Source: Cristatella mucedo
Lineage: Eukaryota > Bryozoa > Phylactolaemata > Cristatellidae
DNA length: 62,000 bases
Assembly: GCA_009760855.2 (NCBI GenBank)
Contig: WPIO01000051.1
Coordinates: 742,501-804,500, forward strand
Reading direction: 5' to 3'
Shown here: piece after piece, positions 47,928 to 59,639 of the stretch
Numbering within the stretch: the stretch's first letter is position 1
Layout: each line of letters opens with the position of its first letter
Translations under genes and position numbers: made by a program
The notes under the pieces: model-generated
What the model was told of the DNA's origin: nothing
What the model saw: the letters and a program-made list of their open reading frames with translations, nothing else
The model's database searches: none

Positions 47928-50722
47928 TCCTAGTAGCCTTCCAGTCAATCATATTACAGCAATCGTTCGGCGACTCGATCAATGTCGATACACGCACCAA
48001 ATCTCAGTAAGACTTTCGGTAAACAGCAAATTAGAGCGAGCGAACTGAACTGTAAAGCACTAGCCTCTGAATGCCTGCATATCTCCTGTGAGTTGCTTAT
48101 TACCTGTTTTGCTGCGACACTTTTCACCTCATTTGACCTCTTAACCTATGAAGATTTAATTCAGGGTAGTTGTTGTGAGAGGCAAAGTTCCCCAAACATT
48201 CAATTTTGCCGTTCTTGCTTGTTTTACCCTGAAATCATGTTGGGAATAAACGAGACACATCTCCTCGAAACACTATAAGAGCTCTTTGTTAAGTGCTTAC
48301 TGCTACAGCCTAATGTTTACGGTCGATGATTTTGATTGAGAAGCATTAAGAGGACTGTGAAGATGAGTTTCAATAGTAGTTAATATCGCCTCCTCTGTAG
48401 TGCAGCTAAAGCAACAACACTTTGCCGTTAGAAGTACTGAATGCAATCACTTCGTTGGTTCAAATATTTGGAACGCGCTTATGGTTAAGAGCTGCCAGGT
48501 TTCTTCGCGTTACCCATTGTAGACACGATTGTAAACTTCGATAGGTCTTGTTTTCAGCAATAGTCCTTTATTCTAATTACAGGGCACATTTTAGCTGCTC
48601 TGGCCGAATTCTTGCCGTTTGCCTGGTAATAGTCTACTATTCTGTGGTTGGCAACAAAGGCTGTGCTCCTTGAAGGAATTAATTGCTTTTTCTCGTTTAT
48701 CTAAAAGCTTGTGGCACAATCAGGTTTCTTACAAAAGGAGACCTATTGCTTTCGCATTAAGTGAGTCCCCTCTAGCTAAATACAAAAGCTGTAATGTGCA
48801 GCTGATCAATCCATGGCCAGTCAATTGATTCCCTCTTTCCGAGACTCAAAAACTAAAAATAAGTAATCGCAGTATGAGCGTGCGGTGGTTGTCAAAGTGT
48901 GCATTGGCTGTGATATTAATGACTTTTGCCTTGGAAAGAGTTTGTTATTCCTTTTTTTCTGTATAACTCAATGTTACACCAATTACAACAGGTAACTGAT
49001 TAAAAAAGCACTTTTTAGTTGAAAACAGTCAGCGTGTTTAAATTTTTTATTTGATGACATCATAGACAAACAGAGATATTTGCGTCCTATTTTCATTGAC
49101 GATTAAGAAAATTCCAGTTATCCCATCCATCGCCAGGGCATGGAGCTCGAATGCATACTACGCATGGAGGTATGCGACATCTCAGCCGTGGATATCCAAT
49201 TATTCTTTTCTCTTCTTTTGCAACTCCTAAAATAGTAGCACCGCCGTCTTAATGGTTGCCAGCAGATCGCTGCCCACAGTGCTGTCTCCCAGAGCGAGGC
49301 AAGCGCTTCTTACCCAGGGCTCGTCCTTCAGCATCGACGTCTCCGTCTGCCAAATCGGTTGACTGCTGAGGAGCAGAGTAGGCTTCCTAATGAACAATGT
49401 AGTCACGTATTTGCATTCAATATATGCAAGCAATCAATACTTTGGCATTTTGACCGCGTGGTATTGAAAGATTTATACAATAATAGTGATTTCCATTAAA
49501 GGCCGTAATTTATGTACAATGGATCGCTCCTAAGCTTGTCTAAAAGTCAGCGTAAGATTTAGGGCCATAACAGGTTACAATGTCTTTGAAAATGCCGCAT
49601 GGATTCGGAACGAAGCCTTCGGTATTACTCAGCATATGGTGGGGTAATTTATCTTGGCCCACCGAGATAGTGGCTTGCTTTTGGCGTACCATAATAAACG
49701 ATTTTCAGAAAATAGTAAAAGTCAAGTCCAACTGATTGAGCAGCCGTTTTTACACATCCGTAGAAGAGCCCCAGAAGCTACCGCCCTGCTTGCATGGAAC
49801 AAAACCAGAATGGTAGCTGCAATAAATATAATCAGTTACATGGGTCGTAGAGGCCCATTGCCTTACCGTAAGGCCTAGACCCATTAGAGAACGCTAGCAT
49901 TACATAAATTTAGGTGCAGCATGCGAATACGATGTCAGCTGTAACTGAATACTCGCTCCTAGATCTCCAAGTCAGAATGAGTGGGAAACGTTTACTCTTA
50001 CTGAGTATAATCACCTCTAGAAATCAGCCGATAAAGGAAAGCTCAGGGGGTATGAGGTTGGTGATTAGCCATGGATGTAGAAACGCACTTGAAAATAATC
50101 TTGAATCTATTTGGGTACATCTTTTCCCCCTTTATTAAGCTTACGGAAAAGCAATGAAATGATCAGGCGTCACAAAGCCGACGAGTCTGGCTGGCCGCTT
50201 CGCATAAGCCCACGTGTACACGAATTCTCACTTCCGTTCTGTGCTGGTCATGCTTGAGTCTTTTGTGCATACGCGATCGAAACTAATGGCGGATGTTTGT
50301 CTTTGACTTAGAGTAGACTTTACGAAAACTCAGATCGTAAACGCGGTTTCACTTCTTGGCCAAGACAAGGGCGAGACTGAACAAATAGCCGGCGAAATCG
50401 TCAAAGCGGTTCCTATTTACGAGAAACTAGAGATGAGATTCGCTATTTGCGTCATTTAAGAGTCGTTATTCCACAAATAGAATCCCTTTTTACAGGAAAC
50501 TCAAACACACACGCATACATATGCACACACTTTTCCAAAAGCTACTAATCTCTTACCCATAAGAAAGTAATAGTAAACATGATCTAGCCATGGAATACGT
50601 GAAGACCACTTTTGTACCTATAGATATGCAGCTAACAGTACAGTATATGCTGCATGCACCGTGATCCAATATTTAGAAGCAGGCAAGAATAGGTTGGGTT
50701 TTTAGTGGAACATTATCTATAC

Positions 50723-50880
50723 TATTTATTTGCATATCGTGTTTCTGGAACCTAATCTCTGTCTATGCTCGTCACATATGCCTCAGGGCTCGAGTTCACG
50801 TCCAAGCTCATCAAATGCATTCAACTTGACGTTGGTCACCAAATTTGAGCGTCTTAACCATTGGGCCAAAACTAGGTAAA
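50723..50880 (-). repeat. SINE copy in tandem unit 2
   Basis: Third counterpart of the same ancestral insertion, with GGGCTCGAGTTC in the B-box position. Confidence 0.7.
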
Positions 50881-51704
50881 CAGATTATGCAACATTACAT
50901 AGAATGCAGATGAAAATAGCCACGTCACTACTTGAAATAATGATGATCTGAACGAACGAACTATCAGAATCTAGTAGACTAGACAACTAGAAAACAACCG
51001 TCTCGGCACTGCAAGAGCATTGAGCCTCGCTGAGAGCTGCCAGGTGAAATAGGCCCTGGCAGATAATTTCCATTGAGTAGAAGCCAGAATTGATGCAAGT
51101 TTCGAGAAAGCTCAGGTTAGTTTCCTGTGAAGTATGTACCTCAACAAGAATAGCTCAAGCTCATTGTGATCGTGATCGATCATATTCAGCCAATCAGAAT
51201 TTGTTTATCTATTAAGGCACGGCGATTCTCGTGGTTTAATCGTGGCAAAAAAGGCCAAACTCGTTGGTATGACTGCATCTTACCTGAGTCCAGAAGAGGA
51301 CACACAGAAACATGACGATGCTGCAAGTTGAGACTTTCATTTTCGGGACTGTAGATCAGGCACTAGAAGTAAAGGTACGTATTCTGACGACTGAATATAC
51401 AGGGGGCTACAAAAAAAGTATGCTGGAAGGCGAGCTTTTACCCAGAAGCAAAGCACTCCGAAAGTGTCCCAGTTGGGAATGGAGATGCTAGGTCGGTCGG
51501 TAGTGCTTTATAGCTCTAGCTGTGTCCTGTTAAGTGAGCTTCGTTGATCTACTGAAAGTAATTACTACAGCAAGCTTACAGGAAGCCATCACATTCCCAA
51601 AAGAGGTTTCAAATTACGATCATGGTAATGATTCATTTTACCGTGAATTCGTTTGCGAAAGGCACTGAAGCTCATATCCAACGTGCAATCTAAACTAGGA
51701 GTGG

Positions 51705-51953
51705 GCTCATGTTGTTCGTCCTTTGTGTGTTCATGCTTGCCTACAATGTGCATAATGCAACGAAAGCATCTGCATTTTTACTGTATGCATGTCACCTCAA
51801 ATCGTGTCGCACCAGTTAACTATCAAGCATGCTTCTGCAATAAATTCTATCATGCTTTCCTTGCAGCATTTGTATATTCCCTAGAAAAGAATTGGGTTCT
51901 TGAAGGGCGCAATAACAAAAAGTATTACTCTTATCAATACAATCCGGTGCAAG
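51705..51953 (+). mobile_element. LINE 3' end, unit 2
   Basis: Third counterpart of the same ancestral insertion. Confidence 0.75.
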
Positions 51954-52235
51954 TTTTCATACTTATTACTCAGCCTACACCTGACTCCAAAAAAGCGGGA
52001 ACACCCTCCAACAGCACTTGTATAAACCTCTTCACTACGAGACTTTCCATTGTAACCGAGGCACCTGCAGGGGTCCGACTTTGATCAGCTCAAAGGTGCA
52101 GCTTTTTTTTTAAATTATGCAGGCATCAGAGCTAGTCTGCAGCGTGAGGAGGGAGGCGTTCCTTATTAGCCTGCCTTACAGCACACGTGGCCCTGTAGCA
52201 CCATTGTTGCAAGGCTGGTATCTGCCGTTTGCAAG

Positions 52236-54179
52236 TACTCCTCTAACAGAAACACTACGGTCAAGCACGACTTACTAGTTGATTTTCGCATACAGATGCA
52301 GGACTCATAATGTTATAGGACCCATTGCTTGGTTCAATTTTGAGGCCAGCTGCTGTAGCTCCTAGATCCGATTAATATCTACGATAGGCTGCCATCTTAA
52401 CGAGAAGACGATCGAGCAAACGCAATTTTAACTCAGCCTCATAGACTACCGTGTTACGGGTCTACTAACCGAAACAATTCGGTGAAAATAGCCTCCAACA
52501 ATCGTACCCAGTGAATGGGCTGGTACTTTTGTACAGTGATGTCTCTGACATTTCCAAACAAGCCATGCGAATCTGGAGACTTGACTCGTTATTATAGAAA
52601 ACGATGTCCTTAGTTTAAACAGAAATTTCATGCAATTTCTTGTAAGCGTTCCTATAAACAAGGCTTCTAGTAATTTGCCGCGGTACTTTTCAACTCCAAT
52701 CTGCTTGCCTGTTCCGAACCAAGTGGCGAGATGCTACGATTTCAATTCTACACAGCAGACAACGTTTATTCAAGTTTTTTCACTGAATTCACGCACTTGT
52801 GCATGCGAGTTCTCATGCAAATGACCTCAGATAGCATTGTCCGGCCCTTTTAAATCGCGATACACGTGCTCATATATAAACGAGCCGTAAAAAGCTTTGA
52901 GTCCTTGCCACAGACTAACTTGTGTCGGCTTTGTGCAGAAAAAGAATTCTTGACACCTTGCGTTTGCATCGTTAAGCAAATTACATTACACATGATGGCC
53001 CAGCCAGTGGCCCAGCACGTTCGATGGTTAGAGCCACTCGTTGGTCTGCGACAAGAACTGCAAGCATATTCAGATATATTGTATACGAACCACCAAGGCA
53101 CGTACTGCTTCTTCCTGCCAACTTCAAAGCGGTTAACTTTACGTGCTTCAACCCACGTACAAAATTATCGGATAACACAATTATGCGATGGGAAAACTTA
53201 GTCAGCTTAAACCTAATTTTGGAAGGGGTGAAGTGGTCAACCGAAGAGGTGTCGCACGCTATTGATTTGTGGCTGCCATGATGCTAGAATGCACGTCTTC
53301 CTGAATCAAAGGCTCACAATCTTTTAACCCCCGGACTATGTACAAATACAGCGTTACCTTGGCTTACAAGTTTAATCAGTTCCGTGACAGAGGTCGCAAG
53401 TCAATTTACTCGTATGTCTAATTACTTTTCATCATTTAAATGAATTCCAATGTCATTATTCTGTTCCGGACCCACTAAAAAGCGAGCATTTTCGTCTCGT
53501 GTTTCAAATGAAAGAATGTACTTATAAATAAATAATTTTGTCTTAAAACACAGTCTAAGAGAACGAACTACAATGAACGGGGTTTATTATATTTATTGTA
53601 GAGCTTTAATTTTGAGATCAAAGGACTAGTAGAAGTTGACAAAACTGCATGAGGAATGTGTAGGCGACGTGGAAAGCATATTTATTGGCTGGGCTTTTAC
53701 GTGGACGCGCCGATTGTTATCAGTTATGCGAGGAATTTTCACAAGAAGGCAGTGCTTAAGTAAAGTATGGTACGTATTTAGCTGTTCCAGCGATAGTCAG
53801 ATTCAACCCAGAGTCTGACGACCTTATGCGTCCCTGCACTAAAATGTCTCCCTCGAGCCTGCCTCGGCAAAAACCGCCAGGCCTTTGCTTGACATCAGAC
53901 CGCGGTCGTCTGGCAGCGTCTTGCTGCAGAACGTCTTTCGCTGCCCTACCCTTACTGGCGTGAGTAACCGCAGGCAGTTTGTCCCTCCACCCTCTTCACT
54001 TGCCTAGGTGACGCACCCCTTCGCAATAAAACAAATAAAAGAAATTAAGTTGAAAACGCTTAAAGTAAACGAATGCAGAAGGCGATGCTGGGCAGTCGTT
54101 GCAGCATTCCCTATCACGTTCGCTGCGGCAAATAGCTGTGAGGGTACCTTAAGCTAGATCGTAACCCCAATTTATGCTC
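52236..54179. other. Unassigned region right of the duplications
   Basis: A strong TATATAAA lies at 52873-52880 (plus). No convincing signal peptide or exon follows. A minus-strand frame across 52850-53060 holds six cysteines after the acceptor ATGCTTGCAG, but has no other support. Confidence 0.35.
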
Positions 54180-54451
54180 TCAACTCGTAGCGAAAAATTG
54201 GCTGAGAGTCTGCTCGCATCTCTGAAAACTGGTGGGTTCGCACGCTCGTAAGTCAACGCCCGACTGTTTTTGCACACTTGTGCTCAGAGATAAAGAAATT
54301 CCACCACCTCCGTTTTTGATAGGTTTCATACTGATGTCCAGGATCAGACGAGCAGTTTTGACGTTGCAGGACTGACGTGTGGTTTTATCTTTTATGAAAC
54401 ATTTTTTAGACCTCTCGCAAGTCTGCTCTCGAATCTCAAATAAAGCATAGC
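54180..54451 (-). CDS. Orphan cysteine-containing 3' exon
   Basis: The acceptor is excellent (TTTGTTTTTTCATTACAG). The frame is entered in phase 1 and stays open for 89 codons to TGA at 54180-54182. It begins YALFEIREQTCERSKKC (C-x5-C), has a glycine run (NGGGG), and ends with ACEPTSFQRC (C-x7-C) and FFATS. Five cysteines in total. The C-x5-C and C-x7-C spacings also occur in the peptide gene of the duplicated units, which hints at a relative without proving it. The upstream exon was not found, and no poly(A) signal lies close by. Confidence 0.4.
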
Positions 54452-54767
54452 CTGTAATGAAAAAACAAACATCTATGGATCCGTCACTATCAAGTCTACA
54501 CAACAATGCCCGCATAACTTTTCTCAGTGTACTATAGTAAATATTTGCAAATACAGCCCTATATAAACTAAAGCATCATATTAAAATAAAGATTTTTAAA
54601 TTAAACGCATTTTTATTTCTTTATATAGTAAATAAACGTCTTTTCTTGCGATGAAGCCGATGACTTGCGGCATATTAAGTACAAATAAAATGGAGCTATT
54701 GTTATTATTATTGCTTAAATAGAGCAAATAAATAAAAAGAGCTGATAGCTACGTTAATGTTATTGTG

Positions 54768-54836
54768 CAAGCTAAGGGTGGTAATGTGCTCACACATCAC
54801 GACCGAGCTCGCTGGTTCGAATTCTACAATGGGCAA
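54768..54836 (+). repeat. Possible head of another tRNA-like SINE
   Basis: GGGTGGTAATGTGCTCACA is followed about 30 bases later by GGTTCGAATTC, a near-perfect RNA polymerase III B box. No cloverleaf closes convincingly, so this is a SINE head or a decayed tRNA copy rather than a tRNA gene. Confidence 0.3.
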
Positions 54837-55324
54837 GGCTTTATTGAAAACTGCAAGCGATCGTGATAGCCGTCAAGGCTCCTATGGTGCTACACACGAA
54901 AGTTTGTTAGATCGGCTAATATTTTTTTCTAAAAGCTTAAGCAAGTTGTTGCAACATTAAGCTGTTCCACATCAACGGATCGTCCCGCCTGAAGACCATA
55001 TGCTCAATGGTGAAATTAGAAAGCGGCACAAAAAGGTATACTATTAACACACTTTGTTTGGAGAGACACCGTTTGATCTATGCATACGCTCACATAAATC
55101 TCTACAATGGTAACGGAAATTTCCGTACAGAGATTTGCGTGTCAACGTGCTTCCAAAAGAAACATATGAACCAATCGTAGGACGCAACACAAGTGCATTA
55201 TGTTTAATATCGCACCTTTAAAACGCTCGACTACTATGCAAATAACGTAGGAACCGTCAGTATTGCCACTGTCATGAAATTAGCAGTTAAGGAGGGTCAT
55301 TTCTTCAGTTACCCTTAAAGCTGG

Positions 55325-55771
55325 AGCAGATAATAATACACTTATATTGAGCCCTCTAAGAATTCCATCTCTTAATAGGCAATTTATTTAAACTGTAAGA
55401 AGCGTGATCGGCTGTTTAGCTGTAAAATGGCTAATTTCATCAAGCAGAACATGGTATTTGGAGTGACACCCACAGAATAAACATGTGAATGTGCTCAGTT
55501 GCAACATGCACAGCCTCGGCACGCATAAGCAAGTAAAAGAAAAGTAACGAGAACCAGAACAGTTGCTTTTTAAGCTTATATTTAAATGTTTATCCGTCGG
55601 ATGCCGTGACGTCAGACTGGAATGTGATTCTGGATTAGGGAAGATGCAAACTAAAGGTAAGGTCTCTAAAGAAATTGCAGTTCATACGAGATATAGCTAA
55701 CGAGATAGCGCTTAACGTCCACATTCTTGATATATGTATTTCGTGTCAACATGAAAATGTATATACACAGA

Positions 55772-55804
<33 letters not shown>

Positions 55805-55832
55805 GTATATATATATATATACCGTATGTATA

Positions 55833-55874
<42 letters not shown>

Positions 55875-56420
55875 CATGTATACCGTAGGTATACACACAT
55901 ACGGAAAAGCTCACACTGACCCAGAAAATTCTGTGAGGAAGAGTTGCGGTTTTAGCTTCTTTATAAATGTAAGTCAGGAATGTTATGCCCTTAGTCCGGA
56001 GTGAGTTTCAAGCTTTGAGAGCTTACGAACTGCGAAAAACATTATTTGAGGACAGTTTAAAGTCCATCTACACGAATTGAATTTTTTATAGCTTAAGCAG
56101 TAGCAACTGGGTATGGAGAGATATATGCGTTACATCAGGATGTCACAAATGAATTAGCCAGTGCGATGTTGCCGCCTTGGTAAGGCAGGCTCCAAGTTAT
56201 TCACTGGTAAGTAGCTGAAAGTAGGCAGACTTTACTGCTAAGCTGATGTGGTTGTCAAGAGAAAGGTCAGTTTGGAATAGGACATCCAAAGTTCGTGCAG
56301 ATGGTGCAGAAGCCATGCTGACCCAGCACATTCTGATGTTTAGGTTTTCAAATGTCTGCCCAACATTGAGTTTTACCATACCTGTTAGGCTGATTTGTTC
56401 TTCATCTAATTCGAGAAAAG
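55325..56420 (-). mobile_element. Old LINE fragments interrupted by a TA microsatellite
   Basis: Two decayed minus-strand copies of the LINE 3' region (55325-55720 and about 55925-56420), with a TA-rich tract between them at 55774-55890. Sequence matching the NLGVMFQ segment is still visible near 56270. Confidence 0.65.
55774..55890. repeat. TA-rich tract with ACCGTATA and ACCATATA units
   Basis: (TA)n broken by TACCGTA and TACCATA motifs, partly palindromic. Confidence 0.9.
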
Positions 56421-56427
56421 TTGCTGT

Positions 56428-57965
56428 AATAATAATAATAATGTACTTGATAAAGCGCCCTCAGAGAACTTAATCTCTTTCTAGGCGCTTTACATTTGCT
56501 GCAATGAGAAATGCAATTAAATGGTAAGTAAAATCGTGCTTGAAAAACAAAAAAAATGAATAACATGGTTAGGGGTGACATGCACAGGGTCAGCAGGCAA
56601 ATGTGGTTAGTGGCAGCATACACAGTGTCAGCACGCATAAGCATATCAAGGACGAATCACAGGGAACCACTAAATGCTGACCTAAATTAGTGTTTTTAAG
56701 TTCCTTTTAAATGTGGTCAGGTCTGGGGATGTTCTGACGCAGGTCGGGAGGGAGTTCCAGGCTTTGGGAGCATATGAACTAAATGCACGGTCTCCAAAGG
56801 ATTTAAGGTTTGCACGAGGTATTTCTAGACTGTTGGATTCCGAAAGGCTGGTGGTACGATGCTTGGACTGATGGGGAAGTATGTCGGAAAGATAGGCTGG
56901 AGCCATAGAATGAAGGGACCTAAAAGTGAGCGACAAGACCTCGAAGTCAATCCGTTGCTTGACTGGTAGCCAGTGCAGGTCGGCGAGAAGTGGAGTAATG
57001 TGGCAACTGCACCGCTCACGACAGACAAGCCTAGCTGCAGAGTTTTGCACCAGCTGCGATTGGCTGATCGCACATGCTGGTAGGCCAGTAAGCAGTGAGT
57101 TGCAGAAGTCGAGGCGGGATTACACGAATGCATGGACCAATTTAGACGTGGTATCCTTATCTAAACAAGCCCGAATTTTAGCAATATTACGAAGGTGAAA
57201 ATAGGCAGATTTGACCCCGAGGAGCTGATATGGTCGTCTAACGAGAGGTCGCTTTGGAATATGACACCTAGATTTGGAGCTGATTCGACAGGAGATATGC
57301 TGGCAGAGCCAATTTTGAGCCTCAGCCTTTTCAATTTCTAAATCACAATGGGTTTGCCATAACTAGTAAGTTAGTTCTGTCATCGTTTAGTTTTAGAAAA
57401 CTTGCTGCCATCCAAGTGCGGATGTCATCAATGCATGCAGTAAGTGAGTTTGGAGAATTTGAGGTGCTTGAAGGCTGGGAGGGATCAAAGCAAAGGTACA
57501 ACTGAGTGTCATCCGCATAGAAGTGAAAGCCTAGATTGTGCTTGGCAATCACATCAGCAAGAGGCAGAGTATAAACCGTGAAAAGAAGCGGACCTAGGAC
57601 GGAGCCCTGAGGTATGCCATATTTCAGAGGTACCTCAGATGATCTTTGTCCATTCACCTCAATACTCCGGAGTCTCCCACTGAGAGAGGACCTGAACCAC
57701 TGCAGAGCAGTGCCAGTGATGCCCAAGCGAGATGAGAGGCGCTCTAGAAGAACCTTGTGATCGATGGTGTCAAAAGCTGCCGAAAGATCGAGCAAAACAA
57801 GCAGAGACACTCTTCCCATGTCTGCATTCCTATGTAGGTCGTTGTATACCCTAAGCAATGCTGACTCTATGGAGTGATTAGCTCTAAAGTCAGACTGGAA
57901 CTGACTAGCAAGGTGTGAGGTTTCGATATATGAGTTTAGCTGGTCTGCCACGACCCACCAGTATC
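56428..57965 (-). mobile_element. CR1/L2-like LINE with RT palm domain
   Basis: The open frame 57343-57951 (minus, 202 codons) carries RT motifs: LLVLLDLSAAFDTIDHKVLL, GIPQGSVLGPLLF and FYADDTQLYL (catalytic YADD). A frameshift near 57345 separates it from the C-terminal part (frame 56682-57050: QNSAARLVCRE, LHWLPVKQRIDFEVLSLTF). The 3' UTR ends in (ATT)n at 56428. The element is 5'-truncated and lacks the endonuclease domain. Confidence 0.95.
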
Positions 57966-58045
57966 GATGTCAGCGATAAACGCTGCCAGGGAGTTTAAAA
58001 AGCAAGCTGAAAGAAAGTGAGGTGGAAGCACACGTACCCTGTGTG

Positions 58046-58330
58046 GTATAATAATAAAAGTAATAATAATCCGCTTGATAAAGTGCCCTCAGAGAACTCA
58101 ACCTCTTTAAAGATGCTTTTCATTTGCTGCAAAGGAAACGCAACCAAATTGTGAGTGGTATTATTCTTTATCAACAGCATGAATAACATGGTTAGGTTTG
58201 ACATGCACAAGGTCAGCATTCAAGTGAGGTTAATGGCAGCCTGCAACAGTGTCAGCACGCAGAAGCACATAAAGGATTAATGACAGGGACCCACTAAATG
58301 CTGAGATAAATAGGTGCGTTTTTAATCTAC
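58046..58330 (-). mobile_element. LINE 3' UTR fragment
   Basis: Minus-strand tail and 3' UTR. Beyond it, 58340-58720 resembles an older LINE around the SPIN-like insertion. Confidence 0.75.
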
Positions 58331-58430
58331 ATCATATACGTATGAATTTCCCGATTTTATTTCAGCCATAAGGAGAGTATAAAGTCTGTAAGAAAGTGCA
58401 CCGAGCATAGACCCCTATGATACCTTAGAG

Positions 58431-58617
58431 CAGTGGTTCTTAATCTTGCTAATGCAGCGATCCTTTAATAAAATTCCTCATGTTGTGGCAACCCCAAACC
58501 ATACAATTATTGTGTGGAAAACAAGAAAATGCGTGTTTTCCGATGGCCTTAGGTGACCCATGGGAAAGGTTCGTTCGACCCCCAAAGTGGTCGCGACCCA
58601 CAGGTTGAGAGCCGCTG
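58431..58617 (-). mobile_element. Complete SPIN-like hAT non-autonomous element
   Basis: Length 187 bp, starting CAGTGGTTCT and ending with the reverse complement of CAGCGGCTCTCAACCTGTGG. A perfect 8-bp target-site duplication, CCTTAGAG, flanks it at 58423-58430 and 58618-58625. Sub-terminal sequences (GGTCGCGACCCACAGG, GGGTCGTTCGACC-like, TTTTCCGATGGCCTTAGG) match what I recall of the SPIN (Space Invaders) family of hAT elements, known for horizontal transfer among animals. There is no transposase. A related hAT/Charlie family is the alternative. Confidence 0.85.
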
Positions 58618-59536
58618 CCTTAGAGGATCCTCGGATGACTTTCGAGTTGACATCAATGTTAAGAAACCTTCCACAGAGATAGAACCTAAGATCTTGCAGG
58701 GCATGCTTGCTGCTAGTGATGCTCACGTGACACTAGGTTTTAACGAATAACATGACCATAACGGCTGTCAAACGATCCACTCAACTCAGCATTTCTTAGG
58801 GGATTTTCGGATTGGCGTATATTTTTCGCCGAGCGATTTATTTTACCTGTCAAAGAATCATGCTTTTACTAACAATCTCTAGCGTCCGTCTGCCTATTGA
58901 CAGCTTAAAAGCCCATATATGGATATTTGGCCGTGCTTATCTAAGAAATGATGTAGAGCAGCTTATAAACTGCTAGACTGCCTGCTTTCCTGCGAACGAC
59001 AGTCTTTCGATCAACAGGTATGGTATCCCCCTGCATCAATATTTTATGACACTATAAAGAAGACTGATGTACCAATGCTGGATTGTAGTAAGCCCAAGCA
59101 TCTGCCACCACTCCTTGCTGCTTCTGCTGCCAAACAGCACGTGACTTTGAGGAATATTACTTCACGAGGGACAATGGAGCTTCTGCTTTGAAGCTCAGCT
59201 AACCTGAGACGAAATGCATTTGTGCTTAGCTGAAGTTCGTGAGAGGACGCAAAAAAGTATTCCATACCAGATTAGAGGATCGGAGGATATAAACGTGCCG
59301 TGTGCTAGCTGTTTGGAGAACTACCAAAGAAGCAGGCTTCCACTGGCAAAGAGGAGGCAGGATGTGCCGAACAATGAGCAATCAGCCGTATAACAAGACG
59401 TACGTCCGGTATTTAATTATGATATCAGTCATTTCGCCACAAGCTTTCGCAGCAATCCTCTACTCGAAGCCGGTCGCGACGAATCGTGGGCATACTAACT
59501 TGGTAACAGCTAAGCATACAGGCAGCCGTAATGTAA
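58431..59536 (+). repeat. Dispersed copy of the first kilobase of the unit
   Basis: Aligns with 31955-32990 and 42094-43090 but carries the complete hAT element at its left edge. It shows the sequence before truncation, and homology ends near 59536. Confidence 0.85.
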
Positions 59537-59639
59537 TGCAATGTAATGTATCTTCGTCTGTAACTCCACAAAGTCACAAAGACCATGTGGGTATTACGCA
59601 GGAGAGTTTTGTATAGCTCACTCACAGCCTAAGCTGCTT

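Noticed and set aside
54768-54836. Functional tRNA gene
   Set aside because: The B box is good, but no acceptor stem or anticodon arm can be folded, so a SINE head or tRNA remnant is the better reading.
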